A stretch of DNA of 64,000 nt, taken from NCBI RefSeq assembly GCF_002109495.1, contig NZ_LVJN01000018.1:124001-188000 (forward strand), in the 5' to 3' direction. Positions within the stretch are counted from its first letter, which is position 1; the number at the start of each line of letters is the position of its first letter. Shown one piece after another: positions 16,654-25,238 of this stretch. Below the pieces are notes generated by a model that was not told where the DNA came from, did no database searches, and saw only the letters and a program-made list of their open reading frames with translations. The DNA comes from Magnetofaba australis IT-1. Lineage in GTDB: Bacteria > Pseudomonadota > Magnetococcia > Magnetococcales > Magnetococcaceae. The position numbers were made by a program, and so were the translations under genes.

Positions 16654-17559
16654 CTATTCCTTCGATTGATTGAGAATTTTCGACAGATATTTGACTGCGA
16701 TCAGCAGCGTTGCGCCCGCCGCGATCCACAGCGCCGTCTGCACCCAGGTCTGCGTCTGACCTTCGATCATGAAGCCGCCAGCTTGTTCGCCCAGGATGGC
16801 GAAGGCGATGGAGGGGGGCAGCAGAAATACAAAGGTGGTGGTGGCGTAGGTGCGCAGTTTCAGTGAGGTCAAACCAAACAGATAGTTGAGCGCGCCGGTG
16901 GGCATGATGGGATTCAAGCGGGCGAAGGCGACAAAACGCCACCCTTTGGCGTCGAACTCGGATTGAAGTTTGGCGACGATGCGGTTATCAAACCGATGCG
17001 CCAGTGGTTGACCAATGGTGGTGCGCGCCAGCACGAAGGCGATGATGGCCGCCAGCGAACCTGCGCTGGCGATGAGCACGCCGCCCAGAATGCCGCCCCA
17101 AAAGTAGCCCGCCGCCAGATTCAGCGGCAGCGAGGGGAACGTGGTGAGCACGGCCAGCATAAAGAATCCGGTGAACAGCAGCACCGATTGAACCGGGTGC
17201 TCGCTCAACATCGATTGGATCGCTTCGGGGTGCAGCAATCCCTCCTGCCGCAGACGCCAAGCGATATACCCCAGCGCCGCCAGCATGCTCAAAGCGATAA
17301 GCCGTTTGACGCCGATGAATCGACGCCAGCCGGTTTTGCCTTTGAGAGGGTTGAGTGACTGCTTGGATGTCATTGTCATCACGCGCATCAAGATCCAGTA
17401 CACGAAACGCCGCCAAGTTTGGGCGGGCGGCGCATGGGCGTCTTGTTGCGATCTCTCCTTTTGCCGGCTTTTCAACGCATAGGCTGCGCGAGTGATTGCG
17501 GGCAATAATTCGAACAGCGCGTTCAAGCCCGACTGAATAATCGACGCTGGCCTCCACAC
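16654..17559 (-). CDS. TVP38/TMEM64 (DedA superfamily) membrane protein
   Basis: Up to 301 residues; the start is uncertain because ATGs at 17388, 17379 and 17373 would give about 240-residue forms closer to the usual length, and none has a strong ribosome-binding site. The family core is clear: F-P-S-L-P-L-N-L-A-A-G-Y-F-W-G and G-S-L-A-A-I-I-A-F-V-L-A-R, then R-F-V-A-F-A-R-L-N-P-I-M-P-T-G-A-L-N-Y with the Arg and Pro residues of the re-entrant loop. DedA-superfamily proteins are implicated in lipid scrambling, including recycling of the undecaprenyl carrier. Co-transcription with a polyprenyl-sugar-type glycosyltransferase fits such a role, which is inference. Confidence 0.85.
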   Translation of the reverse strand: MWRPASIIQSGLNALFELLPAITRAAYALKSRQKERSQQDAHAPPAQTWRRFVYWILMRVMTMTSKQSLNPLKGKTGWRRFIGVKRLIALSMLAALGYIAWRLRQEGLLHPEAIQSMLSEHPVQSVLLFTGFFMLAVLTTFPSLPLNLAAGYFWGGILGGVLIASAGSLAAIIAFVLARTTIGQPLAHRFDNRIVAKLQSEFDAKGWRFVAFARLNPIMPTGALNYLFGLTSLKLRTYATTTFVFLLPPSIAFAILGEQAGGFMIEGQTQTWVQTALWIAAGATLLIAVKYLSKILNQSKE

Positions 17560-18052
17560 ACTGTTGGCTGGCGCAACGGTTTCATACAGGACCGTGGCGG
17601 CATCAAGCTTAAGCGGTGAGTGCGCGACGCTCTGGCGTGTGTCTGATTCTTAGGCTGAAAAGGCGTTTATTCCAGCGAAATAGACTGCATGCAACAATTG
17701 TATCCGACACAAAGCAATTCGGCATTATGGCTGCAATGGGTGATAATGGCAATGCCTAACCATTAGGATTTGATTATGCGTTCTTCAGTCGATTGTTTGG
17801 CGCGCCGATCTCTTGCGTAGCCCTCGCATCTGGCGACCGCCGGTTGTCTCCAAGCACGCTGGCGGTCATCGTCTCTCGCTGCGCCGGAAGGGCTCTGCGC
17901 CGATGTCGACGTTGTGTTTGACGCCACGGTCGCCCGCCTTGCATCAGGGTTTGCCGGAACCGTATAGTGTGGCGATTTAGATAGCGCTTCTCTTCCCCTG
18001 TTGGCGCGATACGTTCCCATTGCGCGCGCAATATTCCCTGTTGAGGTGTTCC
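17560..18052. other. intergenic region between divergent operons
   Basis: About 490 bases with no supported gene. The stretch 17640-17770 is A/T-richer than its surroundings and is the likely promoter area for the divergent TVP38/GT operon and the large membrane protein gene. No clear promoter boxes or repeats were identified. Confidence 0.45.
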
Positions 18053-20272
18053 ATGAAGGCTCGGTTGCGCGCCTGGCAGAGGTTCCTGTTCCACCCGCTG
18101 GCGATCTTTGCGCTGCTCTTTTTGGCGATTCTGTACGCTTATTCGCCGATTCCCTTCTTCTTGTTTGCCGATGACCACTTTCTCTATCCGGAGTTGGCGT
18201 GGTTTGACCACAAGTCGGCATGGTTGAGCCATCTGCTCTCCTTTAATCAGACCCGATATGTGGCCATCGGCGACTTTTTGTTGTTCCGTCCCGGTCTGTT
18301 TTTGGCGATGTATCTGAATGATCTGTGGCGCGAGAACTATGCCCACATGGCCATCGTCTATGCTTTGACCACCGCCATGATGGGGTGGGCGCATTATCAT
18401 GTCTGCAGCCAGTTTGCGCCGCGCTGGGCAGCGCTGCTGTTGGCGCTGAGTCTGCCGTTCCTGGCCATGTCGGACAGCGCCTATCAGTGGTCCACGCACG
18501 TCTTCTATACCTGGAGCATCACCTTTTTCCTGCTCGGCGCGCTGCGCCTGCGCAGCGTGGATATCGTCGATGAAAGCAGCTGGCGCGCGGTCAAACTCTG
18601 GCCTGCCGCCGCGTGGTTCTGTCTGGCGTCGCTGTTCCATGAGAGCGTGGTGATCGCCCTGGCGGCGATACTCGGCGCCGCGCTGTTTTGGCGCGTGGTC
18701 ATACGTCGGGATTGGCGTGTCTATCGCAGTCCGTTGATATGGCTGCTGGCGACGCCGTTGATCTTCTATTTCACGCTGTTGCTGGCCAATATGTGGGCCT
18801 ATGACGCGCTGGAGATCCTACGCGACGGGCGTTTTGAGAATCTGCATGAGGGGCGCAACTATCCGTTTATGGAGAAGGTGAAGATGGCGGTCCATTTCGC
18901 CGTCGGTGAGATCGGCCGCATTTTGCCGGTGGCGCTGCTGCCGGAGGGTTGGCGGGAGACAATTTCGCAAGCGATGCAGAGCGGCGTGGTGCAGCGCCTG
19001 TTGCCCAACGTGGCCGCCAGTGAACAGGTGAAGATTGCGCACACGCTGTTGGTGATGGCGCAACTGGCGGGGATGGGGCTGCTGGCGTGGCTGTTGACCC
19101 GCTTCACGCGCAAACCCGGGCAGGCGCCGATTTTTCTGCCGCGCAACGCCTTTGAAATTGCGCTGACCATCACCGTGGCGACCATTCTGACAGGATTGAT
19201 CTTCACCCGGCTCTTCTCCCGCGGCGAGGTGAGTTCCTTCTACCATCTGTTGGTGCTGGCCTATTTGATCCCGCTGGCGGCGGTGTGGATGAAGAAGGTG
19301 GGCGAGCGCCTGCCGCGCGGCCTCAATGTCGGCTTCAAATGGGTGCTGGCGGCGCTGTTATTGCCCAATATCATCGGTTACGCTTACGCCAACCACCAAA
19401 AAATGCGCGCCGCATATGACTTGACCATGCCCGCGCGGTTGCAGCCGGTGGCGGCGATCACTGAGGCGTTGGGCGATGCGCAGAGCTGCTTTGGCGGCAT
19501 CGACGCTCATGCGCTGGCCACTGACGCATTGCCCGTGCTGCGTGAGGAGGGTGGCCCGGGGCGCGCCAATGAGGGGGAGTTCAGCAAGTATATGCGGGAG
19601 CTGTTCACCATCTGGCAGTGGCGCTCCTGCGCGCGTCAGGGGACGGCGCCGCGCTATTTCGCTCTGCACAATGCGGGTAGCGCAAAGGAACCGAATATCG
19701 TGGCGCAGCGTATCGATTTGACAGCGTCGCCGCGTGATGGCGGACAACCCTTAGCCGCGCGTGGGATGGGCGAGAGTATGCGCCGCCGCATTCTGGCGGC
19801 GTTCCGCAGCGATCTGTCCTGGTCCACGATCAAGACGCCGCAACGGCTCTATCGCGTGCCGCCCGAGGCGCTGCAACTGGACGGGCAAAGCTATCAATTG
19901 CCTGTGGCCACGCAGCAAATCGCCCTCTCTGTGGAGGCGGATGAAGAGACGCCGGTGTTTTACAATTTCGGCCTGTTCCTGCCGGGCGCCCAGAGTGAAG
20001 TGATGCTGCAGTTTGTGGACAATGCGGCGATTCTCAGCGCGCCCGGTCCCGACGGCTCCATGCGCGCCATTCAGGTTTATCTGCCGCGCATGGCGCGCCA
20101 GGGGCGGGTCACGCTGCGTCAGGCGGACGCGGAGCTGTGCCATGTGTTCTTCGATGATGTGCTGCTGTTTGGCGCTTCCCACTGTGTGTTGCAGGGGCCG
20201 GTGAGCGTGTTCCGCTGGGACGCGGGCAGCCCCAAGGAGCATTTGGGCGCGTTGACCTCTTGGACACGGTGA
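18053..20272 (+). CDS. large polytopic membrane protein of unknown function
   Basis: 739 residues from the ATG at 18053, preceded by GAGGTG. I do not recognise the family. The first roughly 440 residues carry about ten hydrophobic helices, with an early extracytoplasmic loop containing A-D-D-H-F-L-Y (about 38-44). An acidic pair at that position is reminiscent of GT-C glycosyltransferases, which use an Asp/Glu in the first loop. The remaining 300 residues are soluble, beta-rich in appearance, and end in a possible carbohydrate-binding fold. The context is polysaccharide genes on both sides. A GT-C type transferase or polymer-ligase role is a guess from topology. The gene converges on the five-gene operon at 20328-24873. 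Confidence 0.6.
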   Translation: MKARLRAWQRFLFHPLAIFALLFLAILYAYSPIPFFLFADDHFLYPELAWFDHKSAWLSHLLSFNQTRYVAIGDFLLFRPGLFLAMYLNDLWRENYAHMAIVYALTTAMMGWAHYHVCSQFAPRWAALLLALSLPFLAMSDSAYQWSTHVFYTWSITFFLLGALRLRSVDIVDESSWRAVKLWPAAAWFCLASLFHESVVIALAAILGAALFWRVVIRRDWRVYRSPLIWLLATPLIFYFTLLLANMWAYDALEILRDGRFENLHEGRNYPFMEKVKMAVHFAVGEIGRILPVALLPEGWRETISQAMQSGVVQRLLPNVAASEQVKIAHTLLVMAQLAGMGLLAWLLTRFTRKPGQAPIFLPRNAFEIALTITVATILTGLIFTRLFSRGEVSSFYHLLVLAYLIPLAAVWMKKVGERLPRGLNVGFKWVLAALLLPNIIGYAYANHQKMRAAYDLTMPARLQPVAAITEALGDAQSCFGGIDAHALATDALPVLREEGGPGRANEGEFSKYMRELFTIWQWRSCARQGTAPRYFALHNAGSAKEPNIVAQRIDLTASPRDGGQPLAARGMGESMRRRILAAFRSDLSWSTIKTPQRLYRVPPEALQLDGQSYQLPVATQQIALSVEADEETPVFYNFGLFLPGAQSEVMLQFVDNAAILSAPGPDGSMRAIQVYLPRMARQGRVTLRQADAELCHVFFDDVLLFGASHCVLQGPVSVFRWDAGSPKEHLGALTSWTR

Positions 20273-20327
20273 TCCACGCTCTACACAAGCGCGGGATACG
20301 CTAACGAAACTCCTCCACAGTGGCGAA

Positions 20328-21803
20328 TTAGCGCGCCGCTGCGCGCTGCTCCACCCAATCGAGAATCGCCGCCGCATTGAGAATGAACCCCAGCGGTTTC
20401 TCCGCCACGTCCGCATGCAGCGGGATCATGCTTAAAAACAGCGACGCCTCATACAGACGCGTCACTGTCAGATCAAACCCACTGCGTGTGAGATACGCCT
20501 CGAACAGCTCCGCAACCTGTGCATCCGGCTCGATGGGTAGAGTCAAAGAGAGCGTTAGGCCAGATTCCAAACGCAGATCAAACAGCCCCTGATTGATGAA
20601 ATCATAGCGGCCCAACACCGAGTGGCTGAGTTTGGCCACGTCGTAGTAGGGGTCGGCGTAGAGATCCGCCTCGCTGGTTGCGCCGCGGGGGTCGATCAAA
20701 CGCAGCAGTTGCGTGTGTTTGTCATACAGCATGTTGGAGAAGCACAGATCGCCGTGGCCGATGACCAGATCACCCGGTTTGCGGCGTGCGCTCAATTGCG
20801 CATAAAGTTGATGGTAGCGCGCAACGATGGCGTCCAGCCCAGTGTAATCGGTGGCGTTGACCAGCAGCGCCTCCACCCGTTCAAACAGCGGCAGACGCTT
20901 GAATGCGGCGATGCGCTCATCGAGTTTGGCGACGTATTTTTCCTCGACCTCCGCTTGCCATTGAGCCGGTGGGACGGATTTGCGCGCGCGCAGGTCGATG
21001 AAGCGAAACACTCGCGCCAGCAGCGGCTCCAGATCGCTGGGCGCCAACGCTTGATGGATCCACTGAATCGCCAGATCCGGGATCAATAGGCGCTCCATGC
21101 GATAACTGGCGCGCTCCCCCTGCTCCTGAAAGTCATAGGGCTGCACGAAGAATGGCTGCATCTGCGGCGGCAGCAGGCCGTAGTAGTCGTGCTCCCGGCG
21201 CATCTTGTCGCGATCCGACGAGCTCTTGACCACTTCGTACTCATTGTGGGTGATGCCATTGAAAAAGCGCACGTCGAAGTTGCGCGTGAGCAGCTGGGTG
21301 CAGGCGGTCAGGTCGGACAGATCCAGGAACTGACCGATATTCTCCAGCGGGGTGAAGATCACGCCGCGGCGATCGGCCAGGAACGCAGGATCGCCGTCGG
21401 CCAGGCCGCGGGCGCAGAAGGTCTGAAACAGCGCTACGTCCATATCCGCCAGACTGCAGGCGCCGCCGGGGTCGGGACCGAACAGATAGAACTGGTCGGC
21501 GTAGCGCAATTTGTTCAGCATCACGCCCGCTTCATCGAGGTCGCTGGGAAACAGGCTGGCGGGCCAGTAGAGCACGCGGTCGATCTGCTCCTCCTGGCGC
21601 AGCCTCTCGCGCAGGGCGCGCAGATCCGCGCGATTGCGCATGTGTGTAAACAGGGCGCCGCGGGTGTTTGCGGCCAGCTGCGCCACGCGTTCGGCCAGTC
21701 GCTGCTTGCGGTGGATCAGGTCGGCATAGTGCTCAAGACCGGTCAGAGAGCGCACCGCCTCGGAGACGGGCAGGGTGTCGTCATATACGATCAAGCGGCT
21801 CAT
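20328..21803 (-). CDS. APH-fold (aminoglycoside phosphotransferase/choline kinase-like) kinase
   Basis: 491 residues from the ATG at 21803, which overlaps the stop of the upstream gene. The C-terminal half has the APH-fold catalytic loop G-H-G-D-L-C-F-S-N-M-L (near 345-355: catalytic Asp and Asn) and the metal-binding L-I-D-P-R-G (near 368-373). The N-terminal ~230 residues are not of the standard APH lobe and may be an additional domain, possibly a nucleotidyltransferase- or Rossmann-like segment. Such kinases in capsule or LPS clusters phosphorylate small acceptors such as choline, sugars or sugar alcohols. With the HAD, nucleotidyltransferase and GT2 genes it forms a likely activated-precursor pathway. 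Confidence 0.75.
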   Translation of the reverse strand: MSRLIVYDDTLPVSEAVRSLTGLEHYADLIHRKQRLAERVAQLAANTRGALFTHMRNRADLRALRERLRQEEQIDRVLYWPASLFPSDLDEAGVMLNKLRYADQFYLFGPDPGGACSLADMDVALFQTFCARGLADGDPAFLADRRGVIFTPLENIGQFLDLSDLTACTQLLTRNFDVRFFNGITHNEYEVVKSSSDRDKMRREHDYYGLLPPQMQPFFVQPYDFQEQGERASYRMERLLIPDLAIQWIHQALAPSDLEPLLARVFRFIDLRARKSVPPAQWQAEVEEKYVAKLDERIAAFKRLPLFERVEALLVNATDYTGLDAIVARYHQLYAQLSARRKPGDLVIGHGDLCFSNMLYDKHTQLLRLIDPRGATSEADLYADPYYDVAKLSHSVLGRYDFINQGLFDLRLESGLTLSLTLPIEPDAQVAELFEAYLTRSGFDLTVTRLYEASLFLSMIPLHADVAEKPLGFILNAAAILDWVEQRAAAR

Positions 21804-22753
21804 TGAGGGGGCTCCAGGCGCAAACGCGGCTTGCTGCGCAAGCGCCACGCGGCGTAGGGGATCAGCGCGCCGATGGCGCACACAGTGAGGATGAGGCGCG
21901 TCAACTCCGCATAGCCCGCTGTGGCGCTGTTGGCGCTTGCCGTGGGCGCAGCGGCGCTCAAGCTATCGGACAGCGCGGTCATGATGTGGGCGAACAGCCC
22001 CTCGGGCGAATCCGCCATGGCGTGCAGCAGGAGCCAAAACAGGCCGATTTCACAAAACCAGATCACAAAGCTCAGGGTCACCAGCGTCGCCAGTTTGCCG
22101 CGCGCCATATCGGTGACGTGGAGCAGGCGCGAGCGGATGCGGTGCATCAGATCCAACGCCAGCAATGCGCGCTGGGAGTGGTGGCGGCGGATGAGTCGGT
22201 GAATCAGATAGGTGAGATTCTGCGGCAGCACCACAAACGCCAGCAGGGTGGCCACGGCAAACAGCGTCAGCGAGAGGATCAAAGGGGTGGTGGCGTCGGT
22301 GTTGGCGTCGCCGCCCAGAGCCAGCAGTAGCAGCGGCAGCAGCATCAGGGCGTCGAACACGCGCTCCAGCCACACCAGCGCAAAGCCGCGCCAGAGTCCG
22401 CCGGTGAGGTGGCCCAATTCGACGATGCGCATCCCTTCGCCGAGTTTGAACGGCAGCAGCAGACTCAAGCCCGCAGTGAACAGATGCGCCTGCCCCAGGC
22501 GCATGAGGCTGAACTCCTCATGTTTGGCCAGCAGCAATCCCAGGCGCAACACCCGCATCAGATGGCTGAGGAGATAGAGCCCGCCCGCCATGAGCAGACT
22601 GGCGGCGTCGATGCGCCAGTAGGCGGAGAGCGCGGCGCCCGGCGGCGCGAGCCACGCCAGCGCCAGCAGGCCGATGGCCGCGATGACGAACAGCAAGCGC
22701 CCGGCGCAAGCCCAGCCGCAGTGGGGCGGGCGCGTGCTCACGGCGCCGCGCAT
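21800..22753 (-). CDS. flippase-like integral membrane protein (lysylphosphatidylglycerol synthase TM-region / AglD family)
   Basis: 317 residues with seven or eight hydrophobic helices. The pattern L-L-S-H-L-M-R-V-L-R-L-G-L-L-L near residue 60, L-L-P-F-K-L-G-E-G-M-R near 100 and L-V-W-L-E-R-V-F-D-A near 125 matches the membrane domain shared by MprF, AglD and related proteins, where it moves or presents lipid-linked substrates. The soluble transferase domain of MprF is absent. It overlaps the upstream nucleotidyltransferase gene by 16 bases and the downstream kinase gene by 4, so translation is coupled. It probably handles a lipid-linked intermediate of this cluster; that is inference. Confidence 0.78.
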   Translation of the reverse strand: MRGAVSTRPPHCGWACAGRLLFVIAAIGLLALAWLAPPGAALSAYWRIDAASLLMAGGLYLLSHLMRVLRLGLLLAKHEEFSLMRLGQAHLFTAGLSLLLPFKLGEGMRIVELGHLTGGLWRGFALVWLERVFDALMLLPLLLLALGGDANTDATTPLILSLTLFAVATLLAFVVLPQNLTYLIHRLIRRHHSQRALLALDLMHRIRSRLLHVTDMARGKLATLVTLSFVIWFCEIGLFWLLLHAMADSPEGLFAHIMTALSDSLSAAAPTASANSATAGYAELTRLILTVCAIGALIPYAAWRLRSKPRLRLEPPQ

Positions 22754-23463
22754 GCGGCTTCATACTCTGCGGGCGTGCCCAGGATCAGCGTGCGATGCCC
22801 ATCGGAGTCGGGGTTGATGGTGAGCGGCGCCCCGGCGTTTAGCATGCGCTTGTAGACGTCGCTGATATAGAACTCATTACGCCATTCGCTCTGTTGTGCC
22901 CACTGGGCGTAGAGCTGCGGGGTGCGAAACCCATAGAACCCGGTGGTGGCGTGGTTGGAGATCACCACCTTCTCGGCGATGTCGGTGACGCGATAGGCGT
23001 CATCCACCGTCACATAGCTATAGGCGGGGCTGTCGGCGGGGAAGACGTCGATATAGCCGTCCGCCGTGGTCAACGCTTCGGCGATGCGATGATAGTCGCG
23101 GCCATAGAGGATGGTGTCGATATTGTGGAACGCCAAGCGCTGATCTGCGGGTTGCAGCTCATCCATCACGTAGTGCGCGCCCAGCAGGGCGGTCTCCGCC
23201 TGACCACGGGTGTCGTCGATGAAGATCAGATTGCGCTCGCTGTAGCCATGGCGCGCGACGATGGACGCCAACGCCGCGCGGTGGGCTGCATCGCGCCTGT
23301 TGGCCACCAGCAGGAGGTTGTCAAATGCGCCATCCTGCAGCATCTCCTCCAGAATGTGGCCAATGATAACGTCCCCTTGCCACGGCAGCAGGAATTTGGG
23401 CTGTTCATAGCCCGCGTCGCGAAAACGCCGATAGAGTCCGGCCATGCACAGGATCAGGTTCAT
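22738..23463 (-). CDS. sugar-phosphate nucleotidyltransferase-like protein
   Basis: 241 residues. M-N-L-I-L-C-M-A-G-L-Y-R-R-F is the nucleotide-binding N-terminus of the NTP_transferase family (usually G-x-G-x-R), followed by P-K-F-L-L-P-W, with Lys contacting the sugar phosphate. H-N-I-D-T-I-L near residue 115 is the counterpart of the metal-binding G-D segment, and the second acidic site may be in the D-I-A-E-K-V-V-I-S segment near 160. It would activate a sugar or alcohol phosphate as an NDP derivative. The ATG directly follows the GT2 stop codon (TAAATG), so the genes are tightly coupled. Confidence 0.78.
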   Translation of the reverse strand: MNLILCMAGLYRRFRDAGYEQPKFLLPWQGDVIIGHILEEMLQDGAFDNLLLVANRRDAAHRAALASIVARHGYSERNLIFIDDTRGQAETALLGAHYVMDELQPADQRLAFHNIDTILYGRDYHRIAEALTTADGYIDVFPADSPAYSYVTVDDAYRVTDIAEKVVISNHATTGFYGFRTPQLYAQWAQQSEWRNEFYISDVYKRMLNAGAPLTINPDSDGHRTLILGTPAEYEAACAAP

Positions 23464-24276
23464 TTACCCGCCCTCCTGCGGCGCTTGCGTAAACATCTCT
23501 TCGGAGGGGTAAGCAAAATCCGCCGGGCGGTCGGCGTGGTTGGCGGCGAGAAATGCTTCGCGGTCGCGCAGGAACTCCCAGGCGATGCCCAGGGTGCGGC
23601 GCGCCTGACTGAACAGTTTGACGTTGGAGACCTGATCATCCTCGCGCCAGGTGAGGGGGAAGAAGTGCATGCGCCAATCGCGCGCCACCATGGCCAGACT
23701 CAGGTAGTAGTTGAAGGTCAGGTCATTGGCGAAGCGTCGCCAATCTTCATCCGCGAGCCGTGTGGCGGAGAAGTAGTTGAGCCCGGAGCCCAGGTCATAG
23801 AAACGCTTCCCGGCGGCCAGGCCGTAGATTCCGTTGAACACATGGTTGCCAAAGGTGCGAAACGCCGAGTACCCCTCCAGGGTGGAGCCGGTCATGAAGC
23901 GCGCCCCCAGCAGGGCGTCATACTGCTGATGCGCGCCCGCATCCAGCAGCGGCGCGATGTCGGCGATGCTGCCCTGGTCATCGCCGTGCAGCACCAGGCA
24001 ACCGGCGTAGCCCTTCTCCAAGGTGCGTAAAAACGCCACCTTGTGGGAGCCGCCCAGGCCGTAGTTGTCACAGTTGCGCAGCGCGGTCACGCGCACATGG
24101 CGCAACGACTTGAGCCCCTCAATGGCGGTGGCGAGGGTGTCGTCGGGGCTCTGATTGTCCACCACCACCACCTCCGCCAGTCGCTGCTGCATGGCGGGGT
24201 CGAACTGTTTGAGCACGCGGGAGATCTGTCGCGCGCAACGATAGGCGGGGATGAACGCCATAATGGGATCAGGCAT
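23464..24276 (-). CDS. family 2 glycosyltransferase
   Basis: 270 residues from the ATG at 24276, with AGGAG nine bases upstream; a TTG nine bases earlier would sit directly on that site. GT-A fold features: A-F-I-P-A-Y-R at the N-terminus, V-V-V-D-N-Q-S-P-D-D-T, N-Y-G-L-G-G-S-H-K and V-L-H-G-D-D-Q-G-S, the D-x-D-type metal site. Sequence and layout resemble polyprenyl-phosphate glycosyltransferases but lack membrane helices. It is the second gene of the operon, 180 bases downstream of the HAD gene and abutting the nucleotidyltransferase gene. Confidence 0.85.
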   Translation of the reverse strand: MPDPIMAFIPAYRCARQISRVLKQFDPAMQQRLAEVVVVDNQSPDDTLATAIEGLKSLRHVRVTALRNCDNYGLGGSHKVAFLRTLEKGYAGCLVLHGDDQGSIADIAPLLDAGAHQQYDALLGARFMTGSTLEGYSAFRTFGNHVFNGIYGLAAGKRFYDLGSGLNYFSATRLADEDWRRFANDLTFNYYLSLAMVARDWRMHFFPLTWREDDQVSNVKLFSQARRTLGIAWEFLRDREAFLAANHADRPADFAYPSEEMFTQAPQEGG

Positions 24277-24465
24277 AACGGTCAACTCCTGGCCGCCGGA
24301 TTCTCACCACAGAGAGTGCATGATGACCCGCCAGCCCCAGCATGGCAAGACGCCGCCGAGCGCTTAATGAAAACGCAATCGACGTTCGATTAAGATAGGC
24401 CATGAACACAAAGTTGCTTTAGAAGGTCAACGGCGCGAGCAGAATTTTCGTCCCCGAAAACCGTC

Positions 24466-24873
24466 TCATGGCGACTCTTCCTGCGGACGACAACCGGCCA
24501 GCAGGGTTTGAATCTCCTCATAGCTGAGATTGAGGAACTCATCGGGGCGGATGGTGTTGTCGTCGACGTAAAAGCCGCCGCGCCCCTGCCACGGTTTGCC
24601 GAAGTGGATCTCATCGTAGGGGATCTGATGCTGGTCCAGCCACGCCAGGGTGAATTTGGCGGTGTTGGCGTTGATCAGGCCGATGTTTCCTTCGTGGGTG
24701 CGCATGTTGCGCGCGGTGTGCAGGATGATGGTGAACCCGGCCTCCTTGTAGGCGCGCAGTTGCGCCGCCATGGCGGGGTAGGGGATGAGGTCGGCATAGC
24801 TTTGATCGGCGCGCTTGGTTGGGCACAGCGTGCCGTCGATATCGCAGACGATGCACTTTTCCTTTTGAATCAT
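24466..24873 (-). CDS. HAD-family phosphatase, capsule/LPS biosynthesis type
   Basis: 135 residues, a cap-less HAD. D-I-D-G-T-L at 11-16 holds the nucleophile Asp11 and acid/base Asp13; H-T-A-R-N-M (motif II, normally S/T) follows near 52-57, and the C-terminal F-Y-V-D-D-N-T-I is motif IV with paired acidic residues. Small HADs of this type appear in capsule and LPS clusters, where they dephosphorylate a sugar or polyol phosphate intermediate. It is first in the five-gene operon. An AGGA lies directly against the ATG, so the exact start is uncertain. Confidence 0.82.
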   Translation of the reverse strand: MIQKEKCIVCDIDGTLCPTKRADQSYADLIPYPAMAAQLRAYKEAGFTIILHTARNMRTHEGNIGLINANTAKFTLAWLDQHQIPYDEIHFGKPWQGRGGFYVDDNTIRPDEFLNLSYEEIQTLLAGCRPQEESP

Positions 24874-25238
24874 TCCTGCCGATCCTGTCGCTGGCTGTCG
24901 TTACCTCATATGGGGACGCGCTGTGCGCGTGTTTGAGCAAGCTGTCGACACACGCATTGCATCGGCTTCCCCCAATCTGGGACCATATCGGCAACGCAAG
25001 AGGCATACCATTGATCTGGCGCTGGAAACGCCCCCATCTGGCGGGCGGCGCAGTGATGTGGGCGCGATCAATGGCAAAGGCGCCAGCGCGCTGACCATTG
25101 CGCTATGTTGTGGCGACTCCGGCGGAAACGGTATGATGCGGAACTCGGCGCCATCAGACGGAGGCGTTTGAGAGGGGGCTGCGTGGCGGCCTGGGTACGC
25201 CAGGAGGGTGACGTTGGACCGAAGGAAGCTGAGGCGGC
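24874..25238. other. intergenic region between divergent polysaccharide genes
   Basis: About 365 GC-rich bases with short open frames of no recognisable family on both strands. It should contain promoters for the minus-strand five-gene operon and the plus-strand membrane protein gene, but no clear consensus was found. Confidence 0.4.
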
